Shown: in pieces, positions 47,105 through 61,071 of the stretch
How the letters are laid out: the number at the start of each line of letters is the position of its first letter
How positions within the stretch are numbered: the stretch's first letter is position 1
From: Corydoras sp. C115
Lineage: Eukaryota; Chordata; Actinopteri; Siluriformes; Callichthyidae
DNA: 64,000 nucleotides
NCBI GenBank assembly: GCA_019802505.1
Contig: JAFMOC010000109.1
Coordinates: forward strand, 757,501-821,500
Direction: 5' to 3'
The notes under the pieces: generated by a model
What the model was told of the DNA's origin: nothing
Seen by the model: only the letters and a program-made list of their open reading frames with translations
Databases searched by the model: none
Made by a program: the position numbers and the translations under genes

Positions 47105-47446
47105 CTTCATTCATTCATTATCTCCCGCTTTATCCTCTATTAGGGTCGCGGTGGGGTTCCCCATGCCCATACAGGGGAGAACATCTCAGGCGCTGGGCAG
47201 ATAGACCCAGGACCCAATCCATCAGGACCCAATCCCAGCACACACTCACTCAGACAGACACACTCTATATGGGGCAATTTAGAGAATTCAATTGACTTGA
47301 TCCATGTTTTTGGACTGTGGGAGGAAACCGGAGGAAACCCACGCAGACACGGGGAGGACATGGAAACTCCACCCAGATGGGGATTCGAACCTGGAATCCC
47401 TAGCGCTGAGAGGAGAACGTGCTAACCACTAAGCCACCGTGCCGCC
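47105..47446 (-). mobile_element. V-SINE, near full length, young
   Basis: TSD TACAATAA at 47097-47104 and 47447-47454. The middle has a local duplication of CAATCCATCAGGACC-like sequence. Confidence 0.9.
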
Positions 47447-47602
47447 TACAATAAATTTAAAATATAAAATATAAGAAAGGTATGGAGATATAGATAAAGT
47501 GAAAGTCAGAGAGGGTTTGTGGGTGCTGCAAAGTAAAGTGCAAGGTGAAACACACAAACAATGAAAAATTGCACAAGTTGGTGGGAGCTCGCAACACGGC
47601 GC

Positions 47603-47812
47603 CAGGATCAAGTCAATTGAATTCTCCAAATTGCCCCGTATAGAGTGTGTTTGTGTGTGTGAGTGTGTGTGTGCCCAGCGATGGATTGGCGCCCTGTCCT
47701 GGGTGTATCTGCCCAGCGCCCGAGACGATCTCCCTTGGATTGGGCATGGGGAACCCCCCCCCCCCGTGACCCTAATAGAGAATAAAGTGGAAGATAATGG
47801 ATGGATGGACAT
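47603..47812 (+). mobile_element. V-SINE, 5' truncated, young
   Basis: Begins GGATCAAGTCAATTG and retains the 3' half; ends in ATGGATGGATGG. Confidence 0.88.
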
Positions 47813-47885
47813 ATATATATATATACATGTCCATCAATAATAAAAAGTTAAAGAAATAGATGGATGGATGGATTATCACTATACA

Positions 47886-48092
47886 TTTGCATTAAATTTG
47901 GTCATTTATTGGACGCTTTTATCCAAAGCGACTTACAAGGTGAGCAGAGGGTTAATCACAACATCCCTGGAGCAATGAGGGTTAAGGGTCTTGCTCAAGG
48001 ACCCACACTGGTAACTTCAGTGGACCTGGGATTTGAACCCCCAACCTTCAGATTGATAGCCCAACACCCTAACCACTGAGCTACCACGCCCT
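47886..48092 (-). mobile_element. Second-family SINE, copy
   Basis: Minus strand, very close to the copy at 13185-13372 (both share TTATTGGACGCTTTTATCC), so probably a recent subfamily. Confidence 0.85.
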
Positions 48093-48094
48093 CC

Positions 48095-48565
48095 TATACT
48101 ATACGACGAAGTACGTAGGTTTTATATAAAATCCAGCTGCCTCTCGCACAAAACAGGTTATAAATAAAAGTAGGTTTCTAAGCCTGGAGATAAAAAGTGT
48201 CGGATGAGCTGAAGAAGAGATTTTGCCTCTGTGGCACCCCACAGTCATTAAACAGGAAATTGTGAACTATATATAGCGACGTGCTTCATTTGCGTTTTGA
48301 TATCAAGAATATTAAATCACATGACTGCTTTGATCTTTCATGTTTTTTTTTAATGATGAAACAATGTTTTCTTGAATTCAATGAAAAACATTTTCATAAT
48401 TCTTTTATCTCTAGTCTGCTGTCTTTGGCAACTACATCTGATTCTTCTTTCGGCTGTTTTCGTAAGGGGTTGCCACCGTGGGAAGAGTCGCACATTTCAT
48501 TTGGCACTGTTTTATACTGGATGATGAAATCTTTTTATTCATCCAGTCTTGGGCCAATTTAATAT
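48095..48565. other. Non-coding stretch, nothing recognised
   Basis: No exon or repeat identified. Confidence 0.4.
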
Positions 48566-48567
48566 AT

Positions 48568-49275
48568 CCAAATTTGGAATGTGGGAGGACATCAGAGACC
48601 TTGGGGCAAACCCACACAAGTACATGATGGAGGTCATACAAGCGCAACAAGGAATCCAAATGGGATTCAAATCCAAGTCCTTCTAACCACTAGAAGAGCT
48701 AACCACGGTGGCTTTGTTGTTAGCACGTCCACCTCTCAGCACTGGGGATCCAGGTTCGAATGGTGGAGGTCCCACGTTCTCCCTGTACGTTTTCGCCGGT
48801 TTCTTACCACAGTCCAAAAACATGGATTTAAGGTGAATTGGCTGCCTCTACACAGTGGCTTAGTGGTTAGCACAGTCTCCTCTCAGCACTAGGGATTCCC
48901 TGTTCGAATCCCAATCTGGGTGGAGTTTCCATGTTCTCCCCGTGTCCGTGTGGGTTTCCTCCGGGTTCTCCAGTTTCCTCCCACAGTCCAAAAACATCCA
49001 AACAGTCCAAATTACCCCATATAGAGTGTGTCTGTGTGAGTGAGTGTGTGCCCAGAGATAGATTGGCGGCCTGTCCTGGGTGTATCTGCCCAGCGCCCGA
49101 GACGTTCTCCTCTGGATGGACATGGGGAAACCCCCCCCCCCAGCGGCCCTAGTAGAGGATAAAGTGTAAAATAATGGATGGATGGATGGATGGATGCCTC
49201 TATCTGAATTGCACTAATATAGTGTGTGTGCCCAGTGATGGACTGGCGTGCTTTCCTTGGTGTTTCTGCCCAGAA
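48568..49275. mobile_element. Old V-SINE remnants around a younger insertion
   Basis: 48568-48695 is a minus-strand remnant and 48700-48851 a plus-strand remnant that resumes at about 49196-49275. The plus copy is interrupted by the young SINE at 48852-49193. Confidence 0.7.
48852..49193 (+). mobile_element. V-SINE, young, nested in an old V-SINE
   Basis: Short target repeat TGCCTCTA on both sides (near 48845 and 49195); intact B box reads TGTTCGAATCC with one change. Confidence 0.85.
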
Positions 49276-49422
49276 GGGCCATGTGGTTAAGAAACCAGCC
49301 ATGTGACCTGAAGGTCTCTGGTTCGATTCCCAGTCCCACTAAGTACTATGGCCCAAGTGCCCTTGGGAAAGGCACCTACACCCCTTGTGTTCTTCATGCA
49401 CCCTATAAAATCATTTGATTTT

Positions 49423-49762
49423 TTCATTCATTCATCATCTCCTGCTTTATCCTCTATTAGGGTCGCGGTGGGGTTCCCCATGCCCATCCAGGGGAGAACG
49501 TCTCGGGCACTGGGCAGATACACCCAGGACAGGGCGCCAATCCATCGCAGGGGACACACTCACACACACTATATATGGGGCAATTTAGAGAACTCAATTA
49601 ACTTGATCCATGTTTTTGGACTGTGGGAGGAAACCGGAGAACCCGGAGGAAACCCACGCGGACACGGGGAGAACATGGAAACTCCACCCAGATGGGGATT
49701 CGAACTGGGAATCCCTAGCGCTGAGAGGAGAACATGCTAACCACTAAGCCACCGTGCCGCCC
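49423..49762 (-). mobile_element. V-SINE, full length, young
   Basis: Perfect 12-bp TSD TCATTTGATTTT at 49411-49422 and 49763-49774. Confidence 0.93.
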
Positions 49763-50002
49763 TCATTTGATTTTGATTTAACAAAATATCCTCACTTTTA
49801 AATACCGCGTGTTAATTTTTGTAGTTGTAGTTTTGTACTACCAAAGATTTAACAACATCGTATTTATAAATCAGTAATATATATAATTTGTTGTTTATAC
49901 CAGTCTCTAACATCAAGTGTCATACATGCCTCTGCATAGTCTATAATGGAGTGTTGATTTGCTGACTTATCTTTTAATATTTGGTTGGGAAACTTTGGTT
50001 AG

Positions 50003-50007
<5 letters not shown>

Positions 50008-50042
<35 letters not shown>
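50008..50042. repeat. (CA)n microsatellite
   Basis: About 17 CA units. Confidence 0.9.
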
Positions 50043-50046
<4 letters not shown>

Positions 50047-50494
50047 TACTCTTATCACTGTGTTGCAGACGTCTGTAGGCTGATAATTAACTCAACACGT
50101 TGACACAGGTGAGCAGCGCTGACAACTGATTGCAGAAGTAGTGGAGCAAAACACACATATCCACCCTCATACACTCAAGAAGATAGGAATCAGTTTGTTT
50201 ACTGAAGTCGTTCTTCTTTGTGAATCTTATCTGAACCACTCGATGGCTGAAATCCCTCAGTTTTTCTTACGCCTTTTTTTTTGCTTTCTAACGGGCGGAT
50301 AGCAATGTGTTATCATTCCAGAGAATGTTCAAGTCATTAATGTTTCCCATCGTGAACGTGCGGGTAAAGGTTCAGAACCCTGAACGTTTTACATGGAGAG
50401 GCAGTTTGAGATGTTAATGTAAGTGCTGAATATTCTGTGTTTCAGAATACGTGGTGCTGCTTTATGTTTAACATCATTGGATTTCATCCAGAAA

Positions 50495-50644
50495 ATATCC
50501 AGGTTTGAATCTGAGCTGGGTGGAGTTTTTCATGTTCTCCCCATGTCGTGTTCTCCGGGTTTCCTCCCACAGTCCAAAAACATGGATTTAAGGTATATAT
50601 GCCCCTATATGAAGTATACAGTGATCTATTTTGATCTATTCTGT

Positions 50645-50694
<50 letters not shown>

Positions 50695-50735
50695 GATAGA
50701 TTGGCACTCTGTTCTACTCCGTCCCAAAAATGTTT
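50495..50735 (+). mobile_element. V-SINE, old class, with (GT)n expansion
   Basis: Core TTTTCATGTTCTCCCC to CAGTGATAGATTGGC. The GTGTGAGTGAGTG section has become about 23 GT units (50646-50691), a microsatellite born inside a SINE. Confidence 0.75.
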
Positions 50736-50845
50736 AAAGGTATATGCTTTGTCTTTGTTGCCACAAAGGCCCATGGGTTCAATGTCAAAACTTCAAGCTT
50801 CAAATCTTTATAAATGAAATATCATTGGGCAGTTGTAGCAGCTTA

Positions 50846-51075
50846 AGCCTTGTTAAGAAAGCAGCCTTGCGACCTTAAGGTCCCCGGTTCCATTCCCGGT
50901 CCCACCAAGTACTACCGACACGACACCTAACCCCAAGTGCTCCCTGAGCACTGTATACAGGACTGCCCACCACTCCGGGCACGTGTGCTCCCTTTACCAG
51001 TGTGTTTATATGTGTGATTCACTGCATGGATGGGTTAATGTGAAGGACAATTCCTCTGTGTGTATGAACTGTAGG
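50846..51075 (+). mobile_element. Third SINE-like family, plus copy
   Basis: Head with CGACCTTAAGGTCCCCGGTT, middle TGCTCCCTGAGCACTGTATA, end TCACTGCATGGATGGGTTAA. Inverse of the copies at 33964 and 43195. Confidence 0.7.
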
Positions 51076-51079
51076 CAAA

Positions 51080-51560
51080 AATCATGTTATCACTTTATGG
51101 ATAAAAGAAAAGAAATACAACCGCACATTTAGAAAGCGCAGTGCAGCCTGGGTTTCATTTTTTGATTTGATATGTCATGACAAAGCCGAGACAGATTTTA
51201 TTTATTGTCAACTCATGTTGAAATGTAACGTGACATTTTGGGGGAGAGGGGTATGACACTGTGTAGTCTTTTATTATGACTCTTGTATGGATTCAAGTAC
51301 AAATACAAATATAAAGTGGGATGTAGAATAGATTCTATGTTTTTATTAAGACACACTTGTAATAGTTTAATAATAACAGATCTTTTTAATATTTTATTTC
51401 ATTTTAAGAATTAAAATGTAAACACACACACTACAGATAGGAAATAGAAACTAACAGGAAAGCACCTAAGACACTTACATTTGAAGCATGAGGGGGAAAT
51501 AGAAAAAAAAAGACAATAATAATAAATACATACTAAATACAGACTGTCAGCTGCATGCTA
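51080..51560. other. AT-rich non-coding stretch, nothing recognised
   Basis: No exon or repeat family identified. Confidence 0.4.
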
Positions 51561-51566
51561 TTAAAA

Positions 51567-51820
<254 letters not shown>

Positions 51821-51991
51821 ACATACATACATACACACTAAAGTTATAGGCATGTATACCAATAATGTATCTATACAATGCATGATAACAGGGCAGGACT
51901 GGTATAAAATTTGGGCATTTCCAAGTACATCAAAACACGACCCCATACACTCCAGAAACGTTTATGTGATTTTAGTGTGCTCATATGATTT

Positions 51992-52310
51992 TTAATAAGG
52001 GTGGTACAGTGGTTAGCATGTCTGCCTCTCAGCGCTGGGGCTCCTGGTTCCAACCCTCATCTGGGTGGAGTTTCCATGTTCTCCCCGTGTCCATGTGGGC
52101 TTTCTCTGGTTCTATTCTTTCCCCACAAATTAAAAACATGGATTCAAGATGAATTAGCAGCTCTAAATCACCCCTATATAGTGTGTCTGTGTGTTTGTGG
52201 GTGTCTGTGTGAGTGAGTGTGTGCCCAGCGATAGATTGATAGATCTGCCCAGTGCCCGAAACGACCCTAGTAGAGGATTAAATGGAAGATAATGAAGGAA
52301 TGAATCATTT
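51992..52310 (+). mobile_element. V-SINE, old class, near full length
   Basis: Head GGTGGTACAGTGGTTAGC, degraded B box, junction GGATTCAAGATGAATTAGCA, tail GGAAGATAATGAAGG. Confidence 0.8.
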
Positions 52311-53534
<1,224 letters not shown>

Positions 53535-53855
53535 AGCATACGGTTAGCCTTTTAGGTTCAAATCCCAATCAGGGTGGAGTTTCCATGTTCTCCATATATC
53601 AGTATGGGTTTCCTATGGGTTCTCCGGTTTCCATCCACGGTCCAAAAACATGGACTGAAGGTAAATTGGCTGCTCTAAATTGTCCCTATCTAAATTGCCC
53701 CTATATAATCTGTCTGTTTGTGTGAGTGGATGTGCCCAGCGATGGATCGGCGCCCTGTTCTGGGTGTATCTGCCCGTGCTCGAAGCATTCTCCCCTGAAT
53801 GGGCATGGGAAACATGACCCTAGTAAAGGATTAAGCTGAAAATGAGATGATTTTG
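53535..53855 (+). mobile_element. V-SINE, old class
   Basis: Begins near TTCAAATCCCAATC, with a duplicated TCTAAATTG(C/T)CCCTATCTA section; 3' end GTAAAGGATTAAGCTG. Confidence 0.75.
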
Positions 53856-54091
53856 GGTTTATACTCCATTCTAATCTTTACCTGGCAACCATATTAGTAT
53901 TATAAAGATAACGTTTGTTCATTTGTATAATATTCCTAAGTTAAAATGTATTACCTTGAGATTGGACTACTTAAACACACATCTGATGCTTCAAGTTGGA
54001 AGACTAGATTTTTAGATTTAATTTAAATAAGATTTAATGCTTTTAGTCCAATTCAAGGAAACTTGCATCGTTTTCAGGTTTAATGATAAAT

Positions 54092-54662
54092 GAAGCTTCA
54101 CCCAGACCGGGATTGGAACCTCGATCCCCAGCGCTGAGGAGTGGTGGTGCTAACCACTGCACCACCATGCCTCCCCCAAACAGACGTCTCATTTTCTTAT
54201 CATCCGTTTAATCCTTTACTATAGTTGCTGTGGGTTCCTCATGCCCATCCAGTGGAGAACGTGCCAATCCATTGCTGGGCACACACTCACAATATATAGG
54301 GACAATGTCGAGCAGCGGGGCGGCACGGTGGCTTAGTGGTTAGCACGTTCGCCTCTCAGCTCTAGGGATTCCCGGTTCGAATCCCCATCTGGGTGGAGTT
54401 TCCATGTTCTCCCCGTGTCCGTGTGGGTTTCCTCCGGGTTCTTCGGTTTCCTCCCACAGTCCAAAAACATGGATCAAGTCAATTGAGTTCTCCAAATAGC
54501 CCCATATAGAGTATGTATGTGTGCATTAGTGTGTGCCCAGCGATAGATTGGCACCCAAAATGTTCTCCCCTGGATGGGAATGAGGAACCCCCCCCCCTCC
54601 CCGCGACCCTAATAGAGAATAAAGCGGAAGATAATGGATGGATGGATGAATTTCGAGCAGCG
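54092..54662 (-). mobile_element. V-SINE remnants, old class, cut by a younger insertion
   Basis: Minus-strand remnants include a head (TAACCACTGCACCACC, about 54150-54168) and a tail and middle section (54181-54317) that runs up to the inserted copy. Confidence 0.68.
54318..54652 (+). mobile_element. V-SINE, young, nested in an old copy
   Basis: Perfect 10-bp TSD TCGAGCAGCG at 54308-54317 and 54653-54662; A and B boxes intact. Confidence 0.92.
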
Positions 54663-54989
54663 AATAAAAATATAATAACATACATTTTCTATTTAATAAA
54701 TGTTTGTAAATGATGCCATTTAATTAGTATTAGATTTTTTTGGAAGACCAGTCAACCTTTAGTACGTTAGAATTTCACTTTAAAACTGTGCTAGCAACCT
54801 CACAGCGTTTACTGTTTGCACAGGTGCATCATAATTGTTTAGGTGGCTTTGTTTCCACTCTTATGAATTGCTGCCATAAGTCACGAGAAGAACAATCCGA
54901 ACGCAGAGTTTGTTTGACTTATTTGAGCAGCGCACTCCGTGGCCCGGGTGTGTTGTTTTTTTATTAGAAGGAATCGAAGTTTCCCGATG

Positions 54990-55260
54990 AGTTCTCGTCT
55001 AATTGGTTTGAATGAGGGAACTGTTGATGTCAAAAAGCTTGCAAGTGATATGTAATTGAACTTTCGACGGATCTGTGCAGCTGGACGTGCACAATCGAGC
55101 TGCAGACAATCAGCGCGCATAATTAGAGCCTCCTTCCAAAAGAGCCCCTTTCAGGGTGTTTTAGGCCCCTCCCTGTCTGCAAAGCAAAGCTCTCCATTTA
55201 TTTCCTTTTATCAATTCACGATTTAGGCAAAAGAAAAGCTCAAGAAGGTTAGTAAGCAGG
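54990..55260. other. Repeat-free block, candidate conserved non-coding element
   Basis: Carries CAATCAGCGCGCATAATTAG and CTGCAAAGCAAAGCTC, homeodomain- and TCF-like words in balanced sequence unlike the flanks. About 7.6 kb upstream of id3. Function unproven. Confidence 0.3.
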
Positions 55261-55571
55261 AGCATTCATTCGAACGATGTGGAAAAGCTGTTTTTTTGAG
55301 AGTGAATAAGTCAGAGCTGAAACGAATCCTCTGTGTGGATTTTTAAACATTTGGCACTTTACTTTTTAGAATATTAAATATGACGGATAAATGTTAAAGG
55401 TTCCATCACCTATGTAAAATCAGTTCCACATCACAATATATGTTTGAATATAAAGAACATGAAATAAATATAATCAATTCCGTTCTAATATGTTCTTAAT
55501 TTACACCAGTTGGCAAACGTTCTCTAGTATACACACAGTATATCTTACTGATCTCCCACCAGACACAAATA

Positions 55572-56005
55572 TGTCAGCGCTGGGGATCGGATCTGGATGG
55601 AGTTTCCATGTTCTCCTCGTGTCTGTGTGGGATTCCTCCAGGTTCTCCAGATTCCTTCCTAGATTCATTCCTTCCAGATTCCATTAGCTGCTCTAAATTG
55701 CCTCTATCTAAATCACCCCTAAATAGTGTGTGTGTGGGGCAGCACGGTGGCTTAGTGGTTAGCACGTTCTCCTCTCAGCACTAGGGATTCCCGGTTCGAA
55801 TCCCAATCTGGGTGGAGTTTCCATGTTCTCCCCGTGTCCGTGTGGGTTTCCTCTGGGTTCTCTGGTTTCCTTCCACAGTCCAAACACATAGATTCTAAAT
55901 TGCACCTATCTTAATTGCCCTATATAGTGTGTGTGTGTATCTGTGTGAATGAGTGTTTGCCCACTGATGATTTGGCACCCTGTCCTGGGTGTATTATTTT
56001 GTGGG
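55572..56005 (+). mobile_element. Two V-SINE pieces in tandem
   Basis: 55572-55735 is an old-class fragment. 55736-56005 is a copy with intact A and B boxes but an old-class junction (GATTCTAAATTGC), truncated at GTCCTGGGTGTATT. Confidence 0.78.
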
Positions 56006-56389
56006 TGTATTAATTCATCCAGGTATTTGGTCCATAGTTTAGATTGTTTAAATATTTGTAATATTATATGGTTGCCTTGCTCTTTTAATATTTACACTTT
56101 ATAAGCTCACCCCAAGCAGCATTACTGTACAGTTGTTTATATTTATATGTATGAACTTTTGTGCTTAAATAGAGACATACAGTTAAAGAGAGAGAGACAG
56201 AGAGGAAGAGCTAGAGAGAGAGTGATTATTGTCTATTGTCTTCTTTATGTTTCTACTGTTTTTTTTTCCTCAAGTCCTTGACCTTTGGTTTTTTGCTCAG
56301 CACATTTGGTTTAGAGTTCTGTTTAATCATGAGAATTTAGTCTGTGGCTTATTTGGTTTACTTTTTAACTTTGGTTTTATGTTTAAACA

Positions 56390-56620
56390 CCTCAGTGACA
56401 CTGCTGGGATAGGAAAAATGCACCAACCAAATAATACCTGCTCTGTGGTGCTACTATTGGGGTCGTGACCATTAGAACAGAGTAAAGGGGACGTACACAG
56501 TATGTACTGTAGAACACAAACAGATGGATTACAGTCTGGAATTGTAGAACTACAAAGTCCATCTTTACAGTAATTGGAGGTAAAAGGGGGTGTGTCCTTT
56601 TGACTGGTACTGTACATCAA
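56390..56620. repeat. Unclassified dispersed repeat, copy
   Basis: Ends TTTTGACTGGTACTGTAC and carries ACTACAAAGTCCATCTTTAC, as at 21380 and 23385. Confidence 0.6.
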
Positions 56621-56639
56621 CAGGAGTTTCTTTTTCATA

Positions 56640-57360
56640 ATATATGTTTATTTTCCATTTTAGTATCATCTTTATTGTTAAATACTTGCTTTTTCCTTTA
56701 ATACTTATTAAATCAGACTTTTGTGTTTTTTTTATCCATGCTCATATTTCTTGAGTTGGTGTCCTTCAAGGTTTTTGTGGAATCTTGATAATGTATAAGT
56801 TGATTACACAGCACATTAATCAGCTCCACCGATACTGCAACCTTGTGTGCATGCACACAGATTGCAAATCTGTAGTGATGATGACATTATCTCTCCTGAT
56901 AACGGCATTTAAACATTTGTTACTAGGTAAAGTAACATTTGCATTGAGCTCACCTTCTAAAGTTTGCTTTAGATCTGTTATTAATAAGTACAGAGCTCGC
57001 AGCTGCAGTTCACTGTATATTTTTGTCCTCGACCTTGAGGAGCGAAAGAAATGTTCATATTTTGGGACAGCATGCTGACTGTCTGTTGACCACTCTGTAA
57101 GATAATAACCATCTTTTGTACAATAACTATTTTATATTGGGGTTTAGAGTTAAACATTATTTAGAAAAAAAAAATCTTTCTGTAAGAATCAGTTTACCGA
57201 AATGAATCAACCTGCCCACCATCACTGTAAGCTCGAATGACATCACAGCTTTCAAAGAAAAGAATCAGGCTGCATGTCTGCGAAATAAAGGTAATGAGTA
57301 ATTGGTGTTTACTGTAACTTCATATTAATTAAAACATTTATTAGAAATATTTGCATATTT
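56640..57360. other. Non-coding stretch, nothing recognised
   Basis: No exon or repeat identified. Confidence 0.4.
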
Positions 57361-57361
57361 T

Positions 57362-57715
57362 TGAGGCGGCATTGTGGTGTAGTTCTTAGCGCATTCGTCG
57401 CTCAGCTTTGGGTATCCAGGTTCGAATAACAGTCTGATTGGGGTTTCCGTGTTCCCCCGGTGTCCCTGGGTTTGCTCCAGCTTCTTCAGATTCCTCCAAA
57501 AACATGGATTCAAGGCTGCTTTCTGAATTGGCTGCTTTAATTTGCCCCTATCTAAATTTCCCCTATATAATGTGTGCATGTGTGTGAGAGAATGAGTACC
57601 CAGCGATAGATTGGCACCCTGTCCTGGGTGTATCTGCTGCTCAAAGCGTTCTCCCCTACATGGGCATGGGAACCCCCTGCGACTCTAGGTTAGGATTAAG
57701 TGGAAGAGGATGAGA
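57362..57715 (+). mobile_element. V-SINE, old class, near full length
   Basis: Head GGCGGCATTGTGGTGTAG, core diverged, junction GATTCAAGGCTGC, 3' end GGATTAAGTGGAAGAGGATG. Confidence 0.78.
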
Positions 57716-57719
57716 TGAG

Positions 57720-59445
57720 TATATTTTTGTACTTTAATACTTCTCCTCAGATAGTCCCCTGCGAGGTTATCCACATTTAAGGCTGCATTGGGTGTGGAGG
57801 GAGCATATTTCAGTATGATCCAATGAAATGAGAGTCAAGTTGTGGACTCTATGTGAGCTCCAATTTTTTCGTAGAAGAATTTCTTCTGCATTTGAAGCCT
57901 GATGTTTAAAATGATGCATTAACCAAAAGAACTACTTTTTATTACTCTGTTAGAGAAATTCTCCACACAAAGTAGTAAAAAGTCAGAAACTGACTAAACA
58001 AATCTGTAAAACATTTGGCACCTAATATGAAAAATAATAATCAATTCTATTTCTCGAAGACAGAAAGAATAATACACGGCATTTACTGTGGTCCAACATT
58101 TCTACAAAAGGCCGTCCAGGAAAACTTCAGTGACCTGGAAAAACCTTAAATAGAAAAAAAGCCAATTAGCCTTTTCACCAAAAATGTGCAACAGCCAGAG
58201 CAGGAGCTGGAGCCGTGCCTGGCTCCACCATCCTGCATGGCTTATAAGCACAGATTTGTTCCCACCAAATGCCAGAGCCATGCAGCTGCGCAGGGGCATG
58301 TGGATGGTCCTTATCAGGAGGCAGAATCAGATACTGTTTTACTCTTGCGTTTGTGCTTATGTTCTTTTGCTCTAACTCAAAGCAAATGAACCATAATAGG
58401 CTTTGTGACTGATTGATCTGTTGTATGTTGTTATCACACTTAACAATGTTAAAAAAAGACAATGTTGAATATAAGATGGATGAAGTTTAATCCAGTGGAG
58501 TTTTGGTCGAAACCCTGCAGCTTTCACACTAAAGCAGAGGTTCTCGTTCTATTGAGACCATGTTCCCTAGAGTGCAGGACCGTTCATATTTCAACTTATC
58601 TGTCCTTAAAAAGACATATTGTTTGTTCATGTGGAGATTAAATTGCACGTGAGGCTTAGCATGACCCATGTTATTGTGGACTATCAAGGGCATCCTATCA
58701 CCTAATCTAGACAAAATATTAGGACATATTTAATAAGGTTACCAGTATAACTTCATATTCACCGGAAAAAGTCTGAAGGCCATATTTTGCATTTGTCGAT
58801 AAAGAACCTAATATGTTTTTTATAAATGACGCCATGAAGTCTGCATGATGAAAAAGACTTTTAATGTTGACTCTTCACTGTGAACTTTAATCTGGGCCAA
58901 TTGTGTCTTTAGTATTTTCACATTTAATTAGTACATTTTGATTCCAGCCGAAATGATAAGTGCCACGCCGATTGTTATGCCACCCTGTGGTTTCTTTTTG
59001 CAATACTTGGATGGATTGGTACACATTGCAAAAGAACCAAAGGGAGACAGCTTCTTATACTTAACACATGTGTTGCATAGCAGCTAGGGTGTGACTTACA
59101 CAATTTAAGTATAATTATGTGGGTGTACCTGTTATTATGCAGACTAATCTAAGTTAGTAGAAGGATGAATCATCATTGAAGTTCTTGAATGGGGGCAGTT
59201 CCCGTCCTGAAGGGGGAAATCACATTTCACAAAAAAACATATTGGGAAAAAAAGATTTTGTTGTGTAAACTTTTCGAATAAAAGCTATGAAATTTTATAT
59301 TATTTACAACAATATACGGCTTATTTAGTATTTGCAAGTTTATGCTTTATTCTTTGCAAAACAGTCCACAATATTGATTATATGGTTCTCTTTGTCCCTA
59401 AAAACTGCTCAATATATAATATCTTGATAATAGTGGGAAATAATT
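57720..59445. other. 1.7 kb repeat-poor stretch, no gene seen
   Basis: The longest SINE-free interval upstream of id3. 58185-58330 is less AT-rich and could be a conserved element; I see no convincing exon. Confidence 0.4.
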
Positions 59446-59449
59446 CAGG

Positions 59450-59742
59450 TGCAGATACACCCAGGACAGAGCACCAATCTGAACATACTCACTCTTACAA
59501 ACACTATAGGGCCAATTTAAATATGGTCAATCTATCACTGGGCACCCTTACTTACACAGACACACACAGACTTTATAGGGGCAATTTAGAGCAGTAAGTT
59601 AACCTTAAATCCATGTTTTTGTATTGTGGAAGGTAACCAGAGAGGACACAGTGAGAACATAGAAATTCCACCCAGATTGGAACCTGGATTTGAACCTGGA
59701 TCCCCAGCGAACATGCTAACCATTAAAAGCCACTGTGCCATA
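59450..59742 (-). mobile_element. V-SINE, old class
   Basis: Minus-strand middle and head with a duplicated middle (ATCACTGGGCACCC after CACCAATCTGAACA). Confidence 0.72.
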
Positions 59743-59781
59743 CATTTAAAAAAATAAAATACAAATAATTATTATTATCTT

Positions 59782-60129
59782 GGCGGCACGGTGGCTTAGT
59801 GGTTAGCACGTTCTCCTCTCAGCGCTAGGGATTCCCGGTTCGAATCCCCATCTGGGTGGAGTTTCCATGTTCTCCCCGTGTCTGCGTGGGTTTCCTCCGG
59901 GTTCTCCGGTTTCCTCCCACAGTCCAAAAACATGGATCAAGTCAACTGAATTCTCCAAATTGCCCCATGTAGAGTGTGTCTGTGTGAGTGAGTGTGTGCC
60001 CAGCGATGGATTGGCGCCCTGTCCTGGGTCTATCTGCCCAGCGCCCGAGACGTTCTCCCTTGGATGGGCATGGGGAAACCAACCACAACCCTTATAGAAG
60101 ATAAAGCGGGAGATAATGAATGAATGAAT
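59782..60129 (+). mobile_element. V-SINE, full length, young
   Basis: Perfect 11-bp TSD ATTATTATCTT at 59771-59781 and 60130-60140. This is the SINE closest to id3. Confidence 0.93.
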
Positions 60130-60738
60130 ATTATTATCTTTATTATTATTATAGTAGTAGTAGTGGAGGTGTTGGTGGTGGACTTAGTGGCTCGGGCTAT
60201 TTTGACTCTTTAATGATTTAACTTTCAGGAAAACTCAAACTTCTAGTCTTTGGTTATTAGAGACTTTATAGTTTATAGCTTTATATCTTAATATCCAATC
60301 ACATATTGAGAACTTTACATAGTTCTGTTCGTTCTGTATTTTCTTTAACAAACTGATTTTTGTTAGCTGACCATGTAATAATATATAAGATCAGCTCCAA
60401 CCCCAACTTTGATGATACAATGATCCAAAGTCCAGTAGCTATCTGTTTTAATGCTAAACCTGAGAATCGATATTAGCAATCGTAAAATTGTATATAAATT
60501 ACATATATTGTACTGATTACTGGCATGCACAATGATCGAACATAATATGATGTTCTAAAGTGTCGGCCACTGGTCCACTTTCACGTGATGCTCGGACCTG
60601 TGTCTTGGTATCTTGGGTGATTAGGCTGTGAGGATAAGCGACGGTGGGCGGGATTTGCTTGATTGACGTTCGAACCGACCAGTAGGCGCGGCTTTGGGAT
60701 TTTCTGGCTAGTGGGAAGCGCTGTAGCGGGTGAATGGG

Positions 60739-60746
60739 TGACGTCA
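60739..60746. promoter_or_regulatory. id3: Palindromic cAMP-response element TGACGTCA
   Basis: Perfect consensus CREB/ATF site in a CpG-rich patch (about 60620-60840), 7 nt before a Smad composite site and roughly 2.0 kb upstream of the id3 TATA box. Confidence 0.55.
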
Positions 60747-60753
60747 CGAGCCT

Positions 60754-60769
60754 GGCGCCAGGCTGTCTG
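60754..60769 (+). promoter_or_regulatory. id3: Smad1/Smad4 composite BMP element, site 1
   Basis: Reads CCTGGCGCCAGGCTGTCTGG. GGCGCC, 5 nt, GTCTG matches the GRCGNC-N5-GTCTG element known from Drosophila silencer elements and from vertebrate Id and Vent genes. The spacing is exact. Confidence 0.6.
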
Positions 60770-61053
60770 GGACTCGCGCGTTAGATCAACACAGCTGGAG
60801 CGGGCTAGGACACACAGCTGGCCCGCGAGCGCATTCCTCCACAAAAACAGGATTGTGAGAAAAATGGGAACAGAGGTGGGGGGGGGGTGCGTTTTTGGAG
60901 TTTACTAAAAATGCATGGTTAAAAAGAGAAAGGGCACAGCTTGCTGATAACTGCACCCCCCCCATTCCATCCGTCACTGACTGCATCGCGCTTTGATTTA
61001 CTGACTGGAATCGATTCTGGGAAAGAAAGCAGCGACTGTCAGAATGTGCAGAA

Positions 61054-61071
61054 CTGTCTGTCTGTCTGTCG

